A stretch of 60,716 nucleotides of DNA from NCBI GenBank assembly GCA_964536215.1, contig CAZHWT010000004.1, forward strand, positions 1-60,716, written 5' to 3'. The DNA comes from CAZHWT01 sp964536215. Lineage in GTDB: Bacteria > Patescibacteriota > CAZHWT01. A model generated the notes under the pieces. The model made no database searches. It was not told the origin of the DNA and worked only from the letters and a program-made list of their open reading frames with translations. Position 1 is the first letter of the stretch. Each line of letters starts with the position of its first letter. Position numbers and translations under genes: made by a program. Of this stretch, positions 17,218 through 26,364 are shown piece after piece.

Positions 17218-17661
17218 TCATGACTTGATTTCCTGCCGCGGCGCATCCGGAAAAGCAGCCGGGTCAATCAGCACCAACCTATCAGCTGTGAATTTATAAA
17301 TCGCCTCAGTCGCCTGGCCCTCGGCTGTCAGTTTAAACAATCTCTCTGGATTAGCTCCAAATCGATGACTATAAATCTCATGTGCCTTCGCAATCGCCTC
17401 ACCACTCAAAGCATTAGCCTTCCCTTCGGCATGAAAGCACTGGAACTTCTCCTCATTCAGCAACGTCCCCATGGCTATTAATCCATTAGCCTCAACCGCC
17501 TGTGAGTGACGACTCTTCCTGGACGACGTCCAATAAAAATTAAACTTCTCATCAAAAGCCACATGCACACTACACAACTGCGGCCGCCCCTCCCAGACCG
17601 TCGCCAGCTGCATCACCGGGTGATTATTCAAATGTTCTTTAAGCGCTTCTTTAATATCCAT
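17218..17661 (-). CDS. pyridoxamine 5'-phosphate oxidase-like split-barrel protein
   Basis: A 147-residue FMN-binding split-barrel family protein. The barrel strands are visible in MQLATVWEGRPQLCSVHVAFDE-type order, followed by FNFYWTSSRKSRH, the usual phosphate-contact region. Members bind FMN, F420 or haem and often act as small oxidoreductases. I start at ATG 17661, with a perfect AGGAGG just upstream; six further codons are readable. It ends in TGA and is followed by the DUF1801 gene in one operon. Confidence 0.85.
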   Translation of the reverse strand: MDIKEALKEHLNNHPVMQLATVWEGRPQLCSVHVAFDEKFNFYWTSSRKSRHSQAVEANGLIAMGTLLNEEKFQCFHAEGKANALSGEAIAKAHEIYSHRFGANPERLFKLTAEGQATEAIYKFTADRLVLIDPAAFPDAPRQEIKS

Positions 17662-17730
17662 ACTCAACCTCCTAGGCAACGTATTTAATCTATAGTAACA
17701 AATATCATTACATAAAATTCAAATGTAAAA

Positions 17731-17754
17731 GGCGGCACCCCAAAAGGTGCCGCC
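17731..17754 (-). terminator. intrinsic terminator
   Basis: Stem GGCGGCACC/GGTGCCGCC with a 6-base loop, followed on the minus strand by TTTTACATTT, past the stop of the 17775-18179 gene. Confidence 0.8.
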
Positions 17755-17774
17755 CTGTGCACACAACCACCTTT

Positions 17775-18179
17775 TCAATTGAATATCGCCTCAAAAAGGG
17801 GCGGTGCTACAACTTGACAGTACTGAGGCCCGAACGTCAAATCTAAACCGCGTCTATCAAAACCATGGTCTTTCCACCATTGGGCCGCACATCTTCCTTG
17901 CTCATCCTTAACCTCCAGCAAGGCAATAGCATCGACCGCTGATACGGAAAATCCGCCAATATTATCTTGGTCCGGCTCCCCACTCAACACACCCAGAAGC
18001 ACTGATGTCTCCCCATAAAAAATTATGGGAAACTCAACTCCCACCCACATGCTTCTGACTTCATAAGGAGCCTCTCCCGATGGAATGGCGATAATCCGGG
18101 CCCGTGGAACAATCCCGGGCGGCAAACCAAACCGCAACTCAATCTTTCGAATGACAGCCTCCATCGCCTCGTTTGTCAT
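17775..18179 (-). CDS. hypothetical protein
   Basis: A 134-residue soluble protein that I do not recognise. It has an N-terminal helix (MEAVIRKIELRFGLP), then alternating beta stretches (MWVGVEFPIIFY, SVLLGVLSG) and a second half with VSAVDAIALLEV and WWKDHGFDRRGLDL. No signal peptide or membrane segment is seen. An AGGAG Shine-Dalgarno precedes the ATG and an intrinsic terminator follows, so it is a single-gene unit. Base use is more balanced than in most neighbours. Confidence 0.65.
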   Translation of the reverse strand: MTNEAMEAVIRKIELRFGLPPGIVPRARIIAIPSGEAPYEVRSMWVGVEFPIIFYGETSVLLGVLSGEPDQDNIGGFSVSAVDAIALLEVKDEQGRCAAQWWKDHGFDRRGLDLTFGPQYCQVVAPPLFEAIFN

Positions 18180-18478
18180 CTTCTATCTCCTGTCGAAGCA
18201 ACATTCTGGTCAGCCGTGATTATATGCGCTCACCTCTGCTAAAACAAGCCTCAATATAGCAGATACTACTCATGATCTAAATTACGATACGAACTTACTC
18301 CGCACGTCGGATGTCAGTATCTATTCCAGCACCGGCAAAGCTATAAACCCCGATTAAATCGGGTTAAACCATAAGATACGACTTTCGGAACATGGTAGCT
18401 CAGAGAAGTTCGGGAATATTTTACCCAATCAGACATGGGCTATAGCCATAAACACCGCTTTAATCAAAGTAAATCAAA
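18180..18478. other. spacer without gene
   Basis: Contains one CCCCGATTAAATCGGG palindrome at 18348-18363. Otherwise it is unstructured to the eye. Confidence 0.6.
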
Positions 18479-18517
18479 AATTTAACACCGTTAAACTTAT
18501 TTGTTAAGTGGTATAAT
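18479..18517 (+). promoter_or_regulatory. TetR-type operator plus -10 box, methyltransferase promoter
   Basis: A 19-base near-palindrome (AATTTAACACCGTTAAACT at 18479-18497) lies so that its centre is 24 bases before a perfect TATAAT (18512-18517). The same arrangement and near-identical flanking AAGTGGTATAATCA occur at the tetR promoter (22645-22683). The start GTG follows the -10 by 7 bases. Confidence 0.65.
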
Positions 18518-18524
18518 CACTCCC

Positions 18525-19571
18525 GTGACCACCTATCTCTCCACCTTTATTACCGGCTTTGGCGATATTGTCGAAAGTGCCATCCGCAAAAACGTTAAGG
18601 ACGCTCAAATCAATCTGCTTCTAGATGGTCTGATCATTTTTCAATCCAAAGCCAACATTAACCAGATTCGTCAGCTCAATTTTCTAAACAATAGCTTTAT
18701 CGTCCTGGCTCACAACACCAAGACTTCTGCGGACCCATTACAAGACATACTTCTCCAAGCCCTCAAACAAACCAACGTCGAAAAACAATTCCTGGCCGCC
18801 ATGCCCCATCGCCCAACCTCATTCCGAGTCAAAACCTTCCGAGAAAACCAGCCCGTCGCTGTCGACAAAACTCTCCTCTCCAAGCTGGAAAAGCAGCTCA
18901 GCCAAATCCACTATCTCCACCTCAACAAAAGCACCCCGCAAATAGAATTCTGGTGCTTTACCCGCCGCGAAGGCCACGCCTTCTTTGCTCTCAAAATTAC
19001 TCGCACCGAAAACTACGAAAAAACTCTTTCCAAAGGCGAACTCCGCCCCGAACTGGCCAACCTTCTCTGCCTCTTATCCGAACCCAAATCCACCGATATC
19101 TTCCTTGATCCCTTTGCCGGCTTTGGCTCCATCCCCGCTGCCCGAGCCAAACTCCTCCCCGCTGCCAAAATCATCGCCGGGGACAATAATCCGAACCTCA
19201 TCAAAACCCTCCAGGCCAAATTCAAATCCATCAAACATCCTATTACCATCACCAAGCTCGACGCTCTCAGCACCCCATTCGAATCCCAATCCATTACCAA
19301 AATCGTTACCGATCCCCCTTGGGGCTTCTTTGAAAAAGATCTTAATATCAACCAGCTCTATCAAGACATGCTGACCGAATTCACTCGCATCCTCAAACCT
19401 AACGGCATAGCCATCATCTTAACTGCCCAAAAAGAAACATTCACCAACGTACTTCAAAACCATCCCAGCCTCAGCCTCATTTCCGAACACACCACCCTTG
19501 TCTCCGGCAAAAAAGCCAGCGCCTATAAACTGAGATTAGTAGATCGCAGATCGTTAATCGTAGATCGTTAA
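18525..19571 (+). CDS. THUMP-like RNA (guanine-N2)-methyltransferase
   Basis: A 348-residue SAM-dependent methyltransferase. The N-terminal half looks like the THUMP/ferredoxin-like region of tRNA and rRNA methylases. The C-terminal half has the SAM loop DPFAGFGSIPAARA (about residue 195) and the catalytic TDPPWGF motif (about 265), which fits N2-guanine methylation of tRNA or rRNA. I start at GTG 18525, 7 bases after a TATAAT. The last ten residues (VDRRSLIVDR) are encoded by GATCGTTAATCG-type spacer repeat text, so the original C-terminus may have been near residue 338. Confidence 0.82.
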   Translation: MTTYLSTFITGFGDIVESAIRKNVKDAQINLLLDGLIIFQSKANINQIRQLNFLNNSFIVLAHNTKTSADPLQDILLQALKQTNVEKQFLAAMPHRPTSFRVKTFRENQPVAVDKTLLSKLEKQLSQIHYLHLNKSTPQIEFWCFTRREGHAFFALKITRTENYEKTLSKGELRPELANLLCLLSEPKSTDIFLDPFAGFGSIPAARAKLLPAAKIIAGDNNPNLIKTLQAKFKSIKHPITITKLDALSTPFESQSITKIVTDPPWGFFEKDLNINQLYQDMLTEFTRILKPNGIAIILTAQKETFTNVLQNHPSLSLISEHTTLVSGKKASAYKLRLVDRRSLIVDR

Positions 19572-19888
19572 TCGTTAATCGCCAAACCAATCCAAGTAAC
19601 TCTTGTCCGCCTCTGGCGGAAATAACCAATAACCCTGCAAGGGATTCTCAATCAGGTCGAGAATGACAACAAACAGAGCGCTTCACCCTTCAACCTTCAA
19701 CCTTCAACCTGTAACCTATAACCTATAACCTATAACCAGATTCATCCCTCGTTTCCCGCGCTCCAGTACGACGTGCCCAAAATGCAAAAACCCTCTACTC
19801 AATACTCGCTCTCGCCCTCTCACACGTACAATTGCCACCACCAGCCACCATCATTTATACTAAATCTATAACCATAAAAGGAGTAAAT
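19572..19888. repeat. repeat-rich spacer
   Basis: TCCGCCTCTGGCGGA (reverse hairpin copy, 19606-19620), a TCGAGAATGAC element near 19657, CTTCAACC and CTATAACC tandem text (19686-19738). The stretch 19656-19703 closely matches 23858-23905. No gene is seen. Confidence 0.75.
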
Positions 19889-20305
19889 ATGCCAACCAAA
19901 CTTAGCCCTTATCTCGGATTCCAAGATAACGCTCGCCAAGCTATGGAGTTTTACCACAGCATCTTCGGCGGCGACCTCGCCCTCAACACTTTCAAAGAAT
20001 CAAACGCCAGCCAAGACCCGTCCGAAGACGAAAAAATCATGCACGCCGCTCTGCACGTCAGCGAGCTGATCAGCTTCATGGCCTCCGACACTCCCAATGG
20101 CATGGACCGCCCAAACGGCAGCGCTATTAGCATGTCTTTAAACGGCGACAACGACGAAGAATTAACTAGTTACTTCAACAAACTGGCCGAAGGTGGCACT
20201 ATCACCCTTCCTCTGGAGCAGGCGCCTTGGGGCGACAAATTCGGTATGGTCAAAGACCAGTTTGGCATCAATTGGATGGTAAATATAAGTCCAGTCAAAG
20301 CCTAA
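19889..20305 (+). CDS. VOC-family PhnB-like protein
   Basis: A 138-residue vicinal-oxygen-chelate fold protein of the PhnB/3-demethylubiquinone-methyltransferase-like group. Typical signs are the opening PYLGF..ARQAMEFYHSIFGG, the middle ELISFMASDTP, and the end PWGDKFGMVKDQFGINWMV. The biochemical role of PhnB-like proteins is mostly unknown; relatives bind metals or confer resistance. A perfect AAGGAG precedes the ATG. A second PhnB-like gene lies at 51601-52011. Confidence 0.9.
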   Translation: MPTKLSPYLGFQDNARQAMEFYHSIFGGDLALNTFKESNASQDPSEDEKIMHAALHVSELISFMASDTPNGMDRPNGSAISMSLNGDNDEELTSYFNKLAEGGTITLPLEQAPWGDKFGMVKDQFGINWMVNISPVKA

Positions 20306-20478
20306 ACAGACTGGTTCTCGACTCCGCTCGAACTGTAGTTATACTTCGAGCGCCGTCGAGAAGCCAAATCTAAACTAGAACCTACAACCTACCCCCACAG
20401 CTCACCATTTTTTCTAAATCCTAATTCTGTTCTACTTCTATTTTCCAGATTCTATTTTCTATTTTCTATTTTCTCCCA

Positions 20479-21294
20479 TCACGCCTTGCGCATATAAGCC
20501 CGTACCGTCAATGGCGCAAAAATCAGCACAATCAATCCCGCGGCCAACAAACATAGCCAGAAATCTGTTCCTATCGCGCCATGATTAGCTAATTCCCGTA
20601 CTGCCGCCACCAAGTGTGAAATTGGGTTAATCTTCACAAACACCTGTAGCCAATCCGGCAACGTATCCACCGGTACGAAAGCGTTACTCAAAAACGTCAG
20701 CGGGAAAATGAACAAAAAGGCAATCGCCTGCACGCTCGACGCACTCCGCGCCAGCACCCCAATCAAAGCAAATACCCAGCTCAAACACCAGGCCACTAGA
20801 ATAGCCAATAAACTCCCGGCTGCCGTTCCTAAAAACCCACCGCCCGGATGATAGCCCATCAAGAAACCTGTGGTAAACGTCAATAATGCCACAATAATAT
20901 ACCGCGTCGTATCAGCCAACAACGCCCCAGCTAATGGCGCAATCCGGGCAATCGGCAAACTCTTAAATCGGTTAAACACCCCCTTATCCATATCTTCGCG
21001 CAACTGCTGTCCCGTTACTTGGCTGGTAGTCAGAATCGACATAGCCAAAATACCCGGAATCAGCGACGGCAAATACGCACTAACATCCCCAGAGATCGCC
21101 CCACCAAATAGATAGCCAAACATCACGGGAAACAGAATTGGCTGAATGAGCACATCCGCAAACTGCTCTGGCGTCCGGCGCATCTTTAATAAATTTCGAT
21201 ACGCCATAGTCAGAGTATCGCGTAGCACTTGCCCTATCGAAGCTCGATTCTTTAAAGTCCGTTCCGCTGCCGGCACAATCGTTCCTGTGTTCAT
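20479..21294 (-). CDS. ABC-2 type exporter permease (DrrB-like)
   Basis: A 271-residue membrane protein with six hydrophobic segments and the ABC-2 permease pattern (MFGYLFGGAI, PGILAMSILTTSQ, LTFLSNAFVPVDTLP). With the ATPase encoded just upstream it forms a drug or lipid exporter of the DrrAB type. The ATG overlaps the ATPase stop by 4 bases (ATGA), which is translational coupling. The tetR gene that starts about 0.4 kb away is divergent and may control it, though its operator is not seen in front of this operon. Confidence 0.93.
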   Translation of the reverse strand: MNTGTIVPAAERTLKNRASIGQVLRDTLTMAYRNLLKMRRTPEQFADVLIQPILFPVMFGYLFGGAISGDVSAYLPSLIPGILAMSILTTSQVTGQQLREDMDKGVFNRFKSLPIARIAPLAGALLADTTRYIIVALLTFTTGFLMGYHPGGGFLGTAAGSLLAILVAWCLSWVFALIGVLARSASSVQAIAFLFIFPLTFLSNAFVPVDTLPDWLQVFVKINPISHLVAAVRELANHGAIGTDFWLCLLAAGLIVLIFAPLTVRAYMRKA

Positions 21295-22259
21295 TTTGTA
21301 TCCTCCTCAACTTCGTGCTCAGCTGGCCGACCTGTAATAGTCAAAAAGACTTCATCCAGAGTTGGCTTTTGCACACTCACCTCAGTCAAATGAACCTGCG
21401 CCTGGCGCAAGGCTACCAATAAATCTGTAATCTTTTCGGGATCTGCCATCGGTGCCGCCAACAATGTCGGCTCTGGCCTAGTCGGATGAGCCTGCAACAC
21501 GTTTTGGATAATGCTAGAAGCTTCTTCCATATCATTCTTAGCCTTCAACCTTAGCTGCAGCGTAGCCGTACCAATACTAGACTTCAGCTCATCAGCCGTC
21601 CCTTCCGCCACCACTTTACCGTGATCAATCACCACAATCCGATCCGCCAACTGATCAGCCTCATCCAAATATTGCGTCGTCAATAAAATAGTCGACCCAT
21701 TCTTAACCAACCGTCGAATCGTCTCCCACATCTGATTCCGCGTCCGCGGATCCAACCCTGTGGTCGGCTCATCCAGGAAAATTAATGGCGGCTGAGCAAT
21801 TAAACTGGCTGCTAAATCCAGCCGTCGCCGCATCCCACCGGAAAACTTCGCCAACGGCCGCTTAGCCGCCTCCGTCAGACTAAACTCTTCCAGCAAGTCA
21901 CCAGCCTTTTTCTTGGCCTCACGCGAGCTTAGCCCCAACAATCGGCCAAAAATCACTAGATTTTCCATTGCCGATAATGCTTCATCCACCGACGCGTCCT
22001 GACCCGTCACGCCAATCAATTGCCGCACCACCTGCGCCTCATGCACAATATCATGGCCAAAAATAGTCGCCTTACCGCCATCCGGACGCAACAATGTCGC
22101 CAGCATGTTAATCGTCGTACTCTTACCCGCCCCATTCGGTCCTAAAATCCCCACAATCGACCCCGCTGGCACCGCCAACGACACCCCGTCCACCGCTCGG
22201 TTATCGCCGAACGACTTTATTAAATTAGTGGCCTCTACTGCCAAAGTTTCTTGTGACAT
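21291..22259 (-). CDS. ABC exporter ATPase (DrrA-like)
   Basis: A 322-residue ATP-binding subunit. Walker A GPNGAGKST (about residue 42), the signature SGGMRRRLDLA, Walker B LIFLDEPTTGLD, and TTQYLDEADQLAD with Gln at the switch position as in DrrA are all present. The C-terminal 90 residues form the extra domain usual in daunorubicin-resistance type ATPases. It powers the adjacent permease. I start at ATG 22259, with AAAGGA upstream; two more codons are readable. Confidence 0.95.
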   Translation of the reverse strand: MSQETLAVEATNLIKSFGDNRAVDGVSLAVPAGSIVGILGPNGAGKSTTINMLATLLRPDGGKATIFGHDIVHEAQVVRQLIGVTGQDASVDEALSAMENLVIFGRLLGLSSREAKKKAGDLLEEFSLTEAAKRPLAKFSGGMRRRLDLAASLIAQPPLIFLDEPTTGLDPRTRNQMWETIRRLVKNGSTILLTTQYLDEADQLADRIVVIDHGKVVAEGTADELKSSIGTATLQLRLKAKNDMEEASSIIQNVLQAHPTRPEPTLLAAPMADPEKITDLLVALRQAQVHLTEVSVQKPTLDEVFLTITGRPAEHEVEEDTK

Positions 22260-22644
22260 ATGCATATCCTTTACTATATTTGTTTAGTAGGCAAGTCGTG
22301 AGTCGGCAAGAGACGCCTGCCCGTAATGCGTACTTCATAATTCGTAATTCTGCAACCCTCGTCTACTCGAAAATAGTTTGCCCCGATTAAATCGGGGTTT
22401 GCGGTAGAAAAACCTACTCGCCTACTCCCGACTTGCCTACTACTCATACTTCGCGCCTCTATCCCCTTACTCCTATAGCCTCCAGTTGCACGCCGCAGGG
22501 AAGCTCGCGCACAGTCTACCCCGCAGTAGACGAAGTCTGCGAGGAGTACACGAGCACGAGCGACCCGAGGCCCCAGACAGCGCACATACCTACTCGTTTA
22601 CACGTACTTGCTACTCATATAAAAGTATACGAAAAACTAAAAAT
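22260..22644. repeat. spacer between ABC operon and tetR
   Basis: One CCCCGATTAAATCGGGG at 22381-22397 and CCTACTCGCCTACTCCCG-type text. No gene is seen; codons in front of tetR can be read through but contain no start signal. Confidence 0.6.
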
Positions 22645-22683
22645 AATTTAACACTGTTAAATTTTTATGTCAAGTGGTATAAT
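22645..22683 (+). promoter_or_regulatory. tetR promoter with 19-base operator
   Basis: AATTTAACACTGTTAAATT at 22645-22663 is a perfect palindrome with a central C. TATAAT is at 22678-22683, and the ATG follows at 22690. The palindrome covers the expected -35 position, which suits autorepression. Confidence 0.75.
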
Positions 22684-22689
22684 CAGCTT

Positions 22690-23445
22690 ATGAACAACAG
22701 AAATAAACCTTCTAAAGATAAAACTAAAAAGGATTTACACCATCACGTTCTGCAGTGGTTGGACCAAAAACACGCCGAACATCTCAAGCAACACGCTGAC
22801 CGTTTTAACAAAAGCCAGGCCAAGACGCAGGCCAACCAGACCAAAATTATCCAGGCTGCCTTAGAGATTCTCGATCAAAAAGGCCTTGACGACCTGTCTA
22901 TCCGCGATATCGCCCACCGCATTCATCGCCAAGGTCCAGCTATTTACTGGTATTTTAAAAATAAGGAAACGCTGGTCGACTTTATGGCCGAAGCTATTCT
23001 TGCCGAAGCCTTTTCCAACCTTACCCCCCGCGCCGAACACGAAGACTGGCAGGATTGGCTTATCGCTCAAATGCAAACCCTCCGCCAAGCCATGCTCTCC
23101 CGCACCGACGGTGCGCGAGTCGTGGCCGGTGCCCACTTTTACCCCGCTATCACCTTGGCCAAACTATACGAAACCGCCTTTATCTCGCTCACCTCGGCCA
23201 ACCTCGACCTCAAAACCGCCCGCCACATCATCCTCACCACCACCTACTTCACCTTCGGCTTCTGCATAGAAGAACAAGCCGCCCCTACTCCAGAAGAACT
23301 GGCGGCTGCCAAAACTCAAGAGATTCGCACCATGTTCCCCAACCTTTTCACCGCCGTAGACCAAGCCGCCCAACCCCTCAACTCCGGCGACCAAGACTTC
23401 CTCACCGGTCTACAATTTATCATCAATGGAGCCCCCAAGGCGTAG
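22690..23445 (+). CDS. TetR-family transcriptional regulator
   Basis: A 251-residue regulator. The first 45 residues are a charged, Lys/His/Gln-rich extension that is unusual for the family. The helix-turn-helix lies at about 68-92 (LSIRDIAHRIHRQGPAIYWYFKNKETLV), and the rest is a ligand-binding domain of the tetracycline-repressor C-terminal type. I start at ATG 22690, because a TATAAT ends 7 bases before it, making the mRNA leaderless. Identical or near-identical palindromes here, at 18479 and at 39083, suggest a small regulon. It is divergent from the DrrAB-like exporter. Confidence 0.92.
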   Translation: MNNRNKPSKDKTKKDLHHHVLQWLDQKHAEHLKQHADRFNKSQAKTQANQTKIIQAALEILDQKGLDDLSIRDIAHRIHRQGPAIYWYFKNKETLVDFMAEAILAEAFSNLTPRAEHEDWQDWLIAQMQTLRQAMLSRTDGARVVAGAHFYPAITLAKLYETAFISLTSANLDLKTARHIILTTTYFTFGFCIEEQAAPTPEELAAAKTQEIRTMFPNLFTAVDQAAQPLNSGDQDFLTGLQFIINGAPKA

Positions 23446-24036
23446 TTATTGGTATTAGAATTAGAAGAATAGAAATACAAACCACGAACCAACCTTCATC
23501 CCCCGATTCAATCGGGGTCAACCTTCAAGAAGAGTATCGCTCATCAAATTCATCCCATAACAGCATCGGACATTACCAATCCTGGCAAAATTGGTGGTAC
23601 GTACACGTGTACGTACATAGGTATCTTTATCTCTGTAAAGTTGGTGAAGGGTGAGGGTGAGGGTGAATCGTATATCGTTAATCGTAAATCGTAACTTGTC
23701 CAAGTAACTCCTGTCCGCCTCTGGCGGAAAGTAACTAATAACCAGATTGGTGAGTGGTGGGTAGTGAGTTGTACCCGAATTACGCAGTACGAATTACGAA
23801 GTACGCGAGCGAATAACGAATAAACGAAGATGCGTATATGTAGGGATTCTCGATCGGGTCGAGAATGACAACAAACAGAGCGCTTCACCCTTCAACCTTC
23901 ACCCTTCAACCCCGATTCAGTCTGGGTCAACCTTCAACAAACTCTACCCCACGCTCCAGAATGACATACGCGAAACTCGAAACTCTCTATTCAAAACTCG
24001 TCTTTGCCATCTTAAAAAACTTTGGACGCTACACGC
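23446..24036. repeat. long repeat-rich spacer
   Basis: No gene. CCCCGATTCAATCGGGG at 23501-23517, the palindrome GTACGTACACGTGTACGTAC at 23597-23616, the hairpin TCCGCCTCTGGCGGA at 23714-23728, a TCTCGATCGGGTCGAGA element near 23850, and a degenerate CCCCGATTCAGTCTGGG near 23911. Confidence 0.8.
23597..23616. repeat. 20-base palindrome GTACGTACACGTGTACGTAC
   Basis: Perfect. It is followed by ACATAGGTAT and TTTATCTCTG. A matching pair with similar following text is at 44729-44760. Confidence 0.8.
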
Positions 24037-24042
24037 TATAAT
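24037..24042 (+). promoter_or_regulatory. -10 box TATAAT, leaderless start
   Basis: Six bases before the ATG at 24049. No clear -35 is seen at normal spacing. Confidence 0.55.
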
Positions 24043-24048
24043 AAGCAT

Positions 24049-25572
24049 ATGCCTATCACCGACCCATCAATCAAAAAGCTACTACAGCTCTACCAACCCA
24101 TCAAAACCCTCCAGCAGATTGCCGGCATTCTCGACTGGGATATGAACGTCAACCTGCCAGCAGCCGCCGGAGAAACCCGCGGTAACCAAAATGCTTTTCT
24201 GGCCGAACAAATTGCTCATCACTGGCACAATCCAGACATCACTCAATTACTCGATCGGCTTAATGACCAGCACGACAACCTCTCCACCGACGAACAAGCA
24301 GTCCTCCAAAGTTTAAATCACGCCAGCCGTTTTTATCTCAAAATCCCCATCGACATCGTCCAAGAACACGCCCGCACCACCGCCGAGGCCTTCATGGTCT
24401 GGCAGCAAGCCAAAACCAACAACGACTTCAGCCTCTTTGCTCCACAACTGGAAAAGATTGTCCAGCTAACGCAAGTCATCGCCGATAAGCTCGGTTATCA
24501 ACACAACCCCTACGACGCCTTGCTTGACCTTTACGACCAGGGCCTCACGGCCGACTTCTGTGCCACCACCTTTAACCAACTCCAACCCCAATTAACCAAT
24601 CTAGTCGCTCGTATTCAAAAGGCCAAAAATTTCCAGCCCGACAGTCCATTGTTATCAGAAAGCATGCTCTATCCAGAACAAGACCAACGCCAACTCTCAC
24701 TATTCGCTCTCAAGAAAATGGGCTACAACTTTTCCTCTGGCCGCCTGGACACCGCCATGCACCCTTTCTCCACTGACCTCGGTCTGGGCGACACCAGAAT
24801 CACTACCCGCTATTTGCCCCACGACTTTCGCTCCTCCCTGTCTGCCTCCATGCACGAAGGCGGCCACGCCCTCTACACCCAAGGCATTAATCCAGAGCTG
24901 GCAGACATTTCACTCGAATCAGAGCTATCCTTTGCTATCCACGAATCCCAATCCCGTTTCTGGGAAAACCAAGTCGGCCGCAGCCCTGAATTTCTCACTT
25001 TCATGGCTCCGCTTTTCCAAGCCTTCTTCCCAGACCAACTTGGTCAAACCAGCCCAGACACCTTTGTTCAACTCTTTAACCAAGTCAAACCCAGCCTCAT
25101 CCGCATCGAAGCCGACGAAGTCACCTATTGCCTGCACATCTTAATCAGGTTTGAATTAGAAAACGACCTCATTAATCAAAAACTCGCCGTCAAAGACCTG
25201 CCCGAGGCTTGGCGAGCTAAATTTAAACAGTATCTCAACACAGAACCAACCACCGATGCCGAAGGTGTCCTTCAGGATGTCCACTGGTCCAACGGCTATA
25301 TCGGTTACTTCCCATCCTACGCCCTGGGCAACCTCTATGCCGCTCAATTTACTCATCAACTCAAAAAAGAGTTACCCTTCAACCAACTACTCAGCCAAGG
25401 CGAACTCGGCTCCATCTTATCCTGGCTGCGCACTAACATTCATCAGTATGGCTCCAGCCGCACTCCCGACCAACTCGTCCAAGCTATCACCGGCGAACCG
25501 CTCAACCCACACTATTTTATTAACTATCTGGAAGAAAAATTCAACACTATCTATCAGCTACCCAAAAAATAA
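24049..25572 (+). CDS. M32 carboxypeptidase Taq-like
   Basis: A 507-residue zinc metallocarboxypeptidase of family M32, the usual length. The zinc site is HEGGH (His269, Glu270, His273) with the third ligand in the HES motif at 298-300. The late region has NGYIGYFPSYALGNLYAAQ, which is typical. It removes C-terminal residues from peptides in the cytoplasm, useful for an organism that lives on imported peptides. I start at ATG 24049, 6 bases after a TATAAT; nine upstream codons are readable but overlap the promoter. Confidence 0.96.
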   Translation: MPITDPSIKKLLQLYQPIKTLQQIAGILDWDMNVNLPAAAGETRGNQNAFLAEQIAHHWHNPDITQLLDRLNDQHDNLSTDEQAVLQSLNHASRFYLKIPIDIVQEHARTTAEAFMVWQQAKTNNDFSLFAPQLEKIVQLTQVIADKLGYQHNPYDALLDLYDQGLTADFCATTFNQLQPQLTNLVARIQKAKNFQPDSPLLSESMLYPEQDQRQLSLFALKKMGYNFSSGRLDTAMHPFSTDLGLGDTRITTRYLPHDFRSSLSASMHEGGHALYTQGINPELADISLESELSFAIHESQSRFWENQVGRSPEFLTFMAPLFQAFFPDQLGQTSPDTFVQLFNQVKPSLIRIEADEVTYCLHILIRFELENDLINQKLAVKDLPEAWRAKFKQYLNTEPTTDAEGVLQDVHWSNGYIGYFPSYALGNLYAAQFTHQLKKELPFNQLLSQGELGSILSWLRTNIHQYGSSRTPDQLVQAITGEPLNPHYFINYLEEKFNTIYQLPKK

Positions 25573-25587
25573 GGTCCATCAAATAAA

Positions 25588-25624
25588 AATAGTCCGTGGC
25601 GTCACTCAGACACCTCGGACTATT
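25588..25624 (-). terminator. terminator between convergent genes
   Basis: Stem AATAGTCCG/CGGACTATT with two more pairs inside. On the minus strand it is followed by TTTTATTT, so it ends the 25642-25827 gene and may also stop the M32 transcript. Confidence 0.75.
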
Positions 25625-25641
25625 AGATTAACCAGTCATCA

Positions 25642-25827
25642 CTAGCCAATCGAGGACAAACACCACACCAATAGTGCGCAGATACCGAGGAATAGCAAAC
25701 TCAGACGATCCGAGCTGTCCCACTTCGCCCACGACCTTCGCAGATGCGCAGTACGAATGATACTCATCGAAAGCAAGACTTCCAGCGCAAAAATCGCCAG
25801 AATCAGAAGCAAAACTGCGAGTTCCAT
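25642..25827 (-). CDS. small two-helix membrane protein
   Basis: A protein of about 61 residues with two hydrophobic helices (MELAVLLLILAIFALEVLL and LSLLFLGICALLVWCL) joined by a charged loop RTAHLRRSWAKWDSSDR. The positive loop would sit in the cytoplasm. It is not assigned to a family. A GTGTGGAG Shine-Dalgarno-like stretch precedes the ATG at 25827 (or a GTG two codons before), and a good terminator follows, which supports a real gene. Confidence 0.6.
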   Translation of the reverse strand: MELAVLLLILAIFALEVLLSMSIIRTAHLRRSWAKWDSSDRLSLLFLGICALLVWCLSSIG

Positions 25828-26035
25828 CTCCACACCCTTTCACGTGACCGCAATCTCCAAACGAAGCGCAAGTCTAACATAGTCTCTTACAGATGACAAT
25901 CAGTCAAGAAAACGCCTTCGTATGCCGCAAAAGACAGGTCTTCACATATTCATAACATTCTCTTCTAAACCATTAGCGCTAAACTAACCCACGCCAACGC
26001 TAATCATCAAATCAGAACAAACAGCAAAAAGATGA

Positions 26036-26041
26036 TATACT
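26036..26041 (+). promoter_or_regulatory. -10 box TATACT of zinc-finger gene
   Basis: It lies 39 bases before the ATG at 26081, giving an ordinary leader with a Shine-Dalgarno. Confidence 0.45.
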
Positions 26042-26080
26042 AAAAGTACCATTTTATTACAGTAGTACTTGGAGGTTTTT

Positions 26081-26350
26081 ATGAAGTGTCCAATCGATAG
26101 CACCCAATTAGTCATGAGCGAACGCCAAGGCGTCGAAATAGATTACTGCCCACAATGTCGAGGCGTCTGGCTGGACAGAGGCGAAATAGATAAAATCATC
26201 GACCGTAGTCAATCACCAACCACCACTTCAGCGCCAAACCCACAACTCGCCTCCGAAGTACAGTCGAACCAGTTCCCACCCAACGACTATCACCAACCCC
26301 GCCGCAAAAAGAAAGAATCGTTCTTAAGCGACTTATTCGACTTCGACTAA
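26081..26350 (+). CDS. zf-TFIIB domain protein
   Basis: An 89-residue protein. The first 45 residues are a zf-TFIIB zinc ribbon: Cys3, then CPQC and CRGVWLDRGEIDKI, the standard signature. The rest is a Gln/Pro/Ser-rich linker ending in a basic RRKKK stretch and an acidic, aromatic tail (LSDLFDFD) that could be a short docking motif. The function of these small proteins is unknown. GGAGG precedes the ATG well. Confidence 0.9.
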   Translation: MKCPIDSTQLVMSERQGVEIDYCPQCRGVWLDRGEIDKIIDRSQSPTTTSAPNPQLASEVQSNQFPPNDYHQPRRKKKESFLSDLFDFD

Positions 26351-26364
26351 TTCATACATCAGCC

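Noticed and set aside
22486..22689. N-terminal extension of the TetR protein by 68 codons
   Set aside because: It is spacer text containing the operator and -10 box; the ATG at 22690 is 6 bases after TATAAT.
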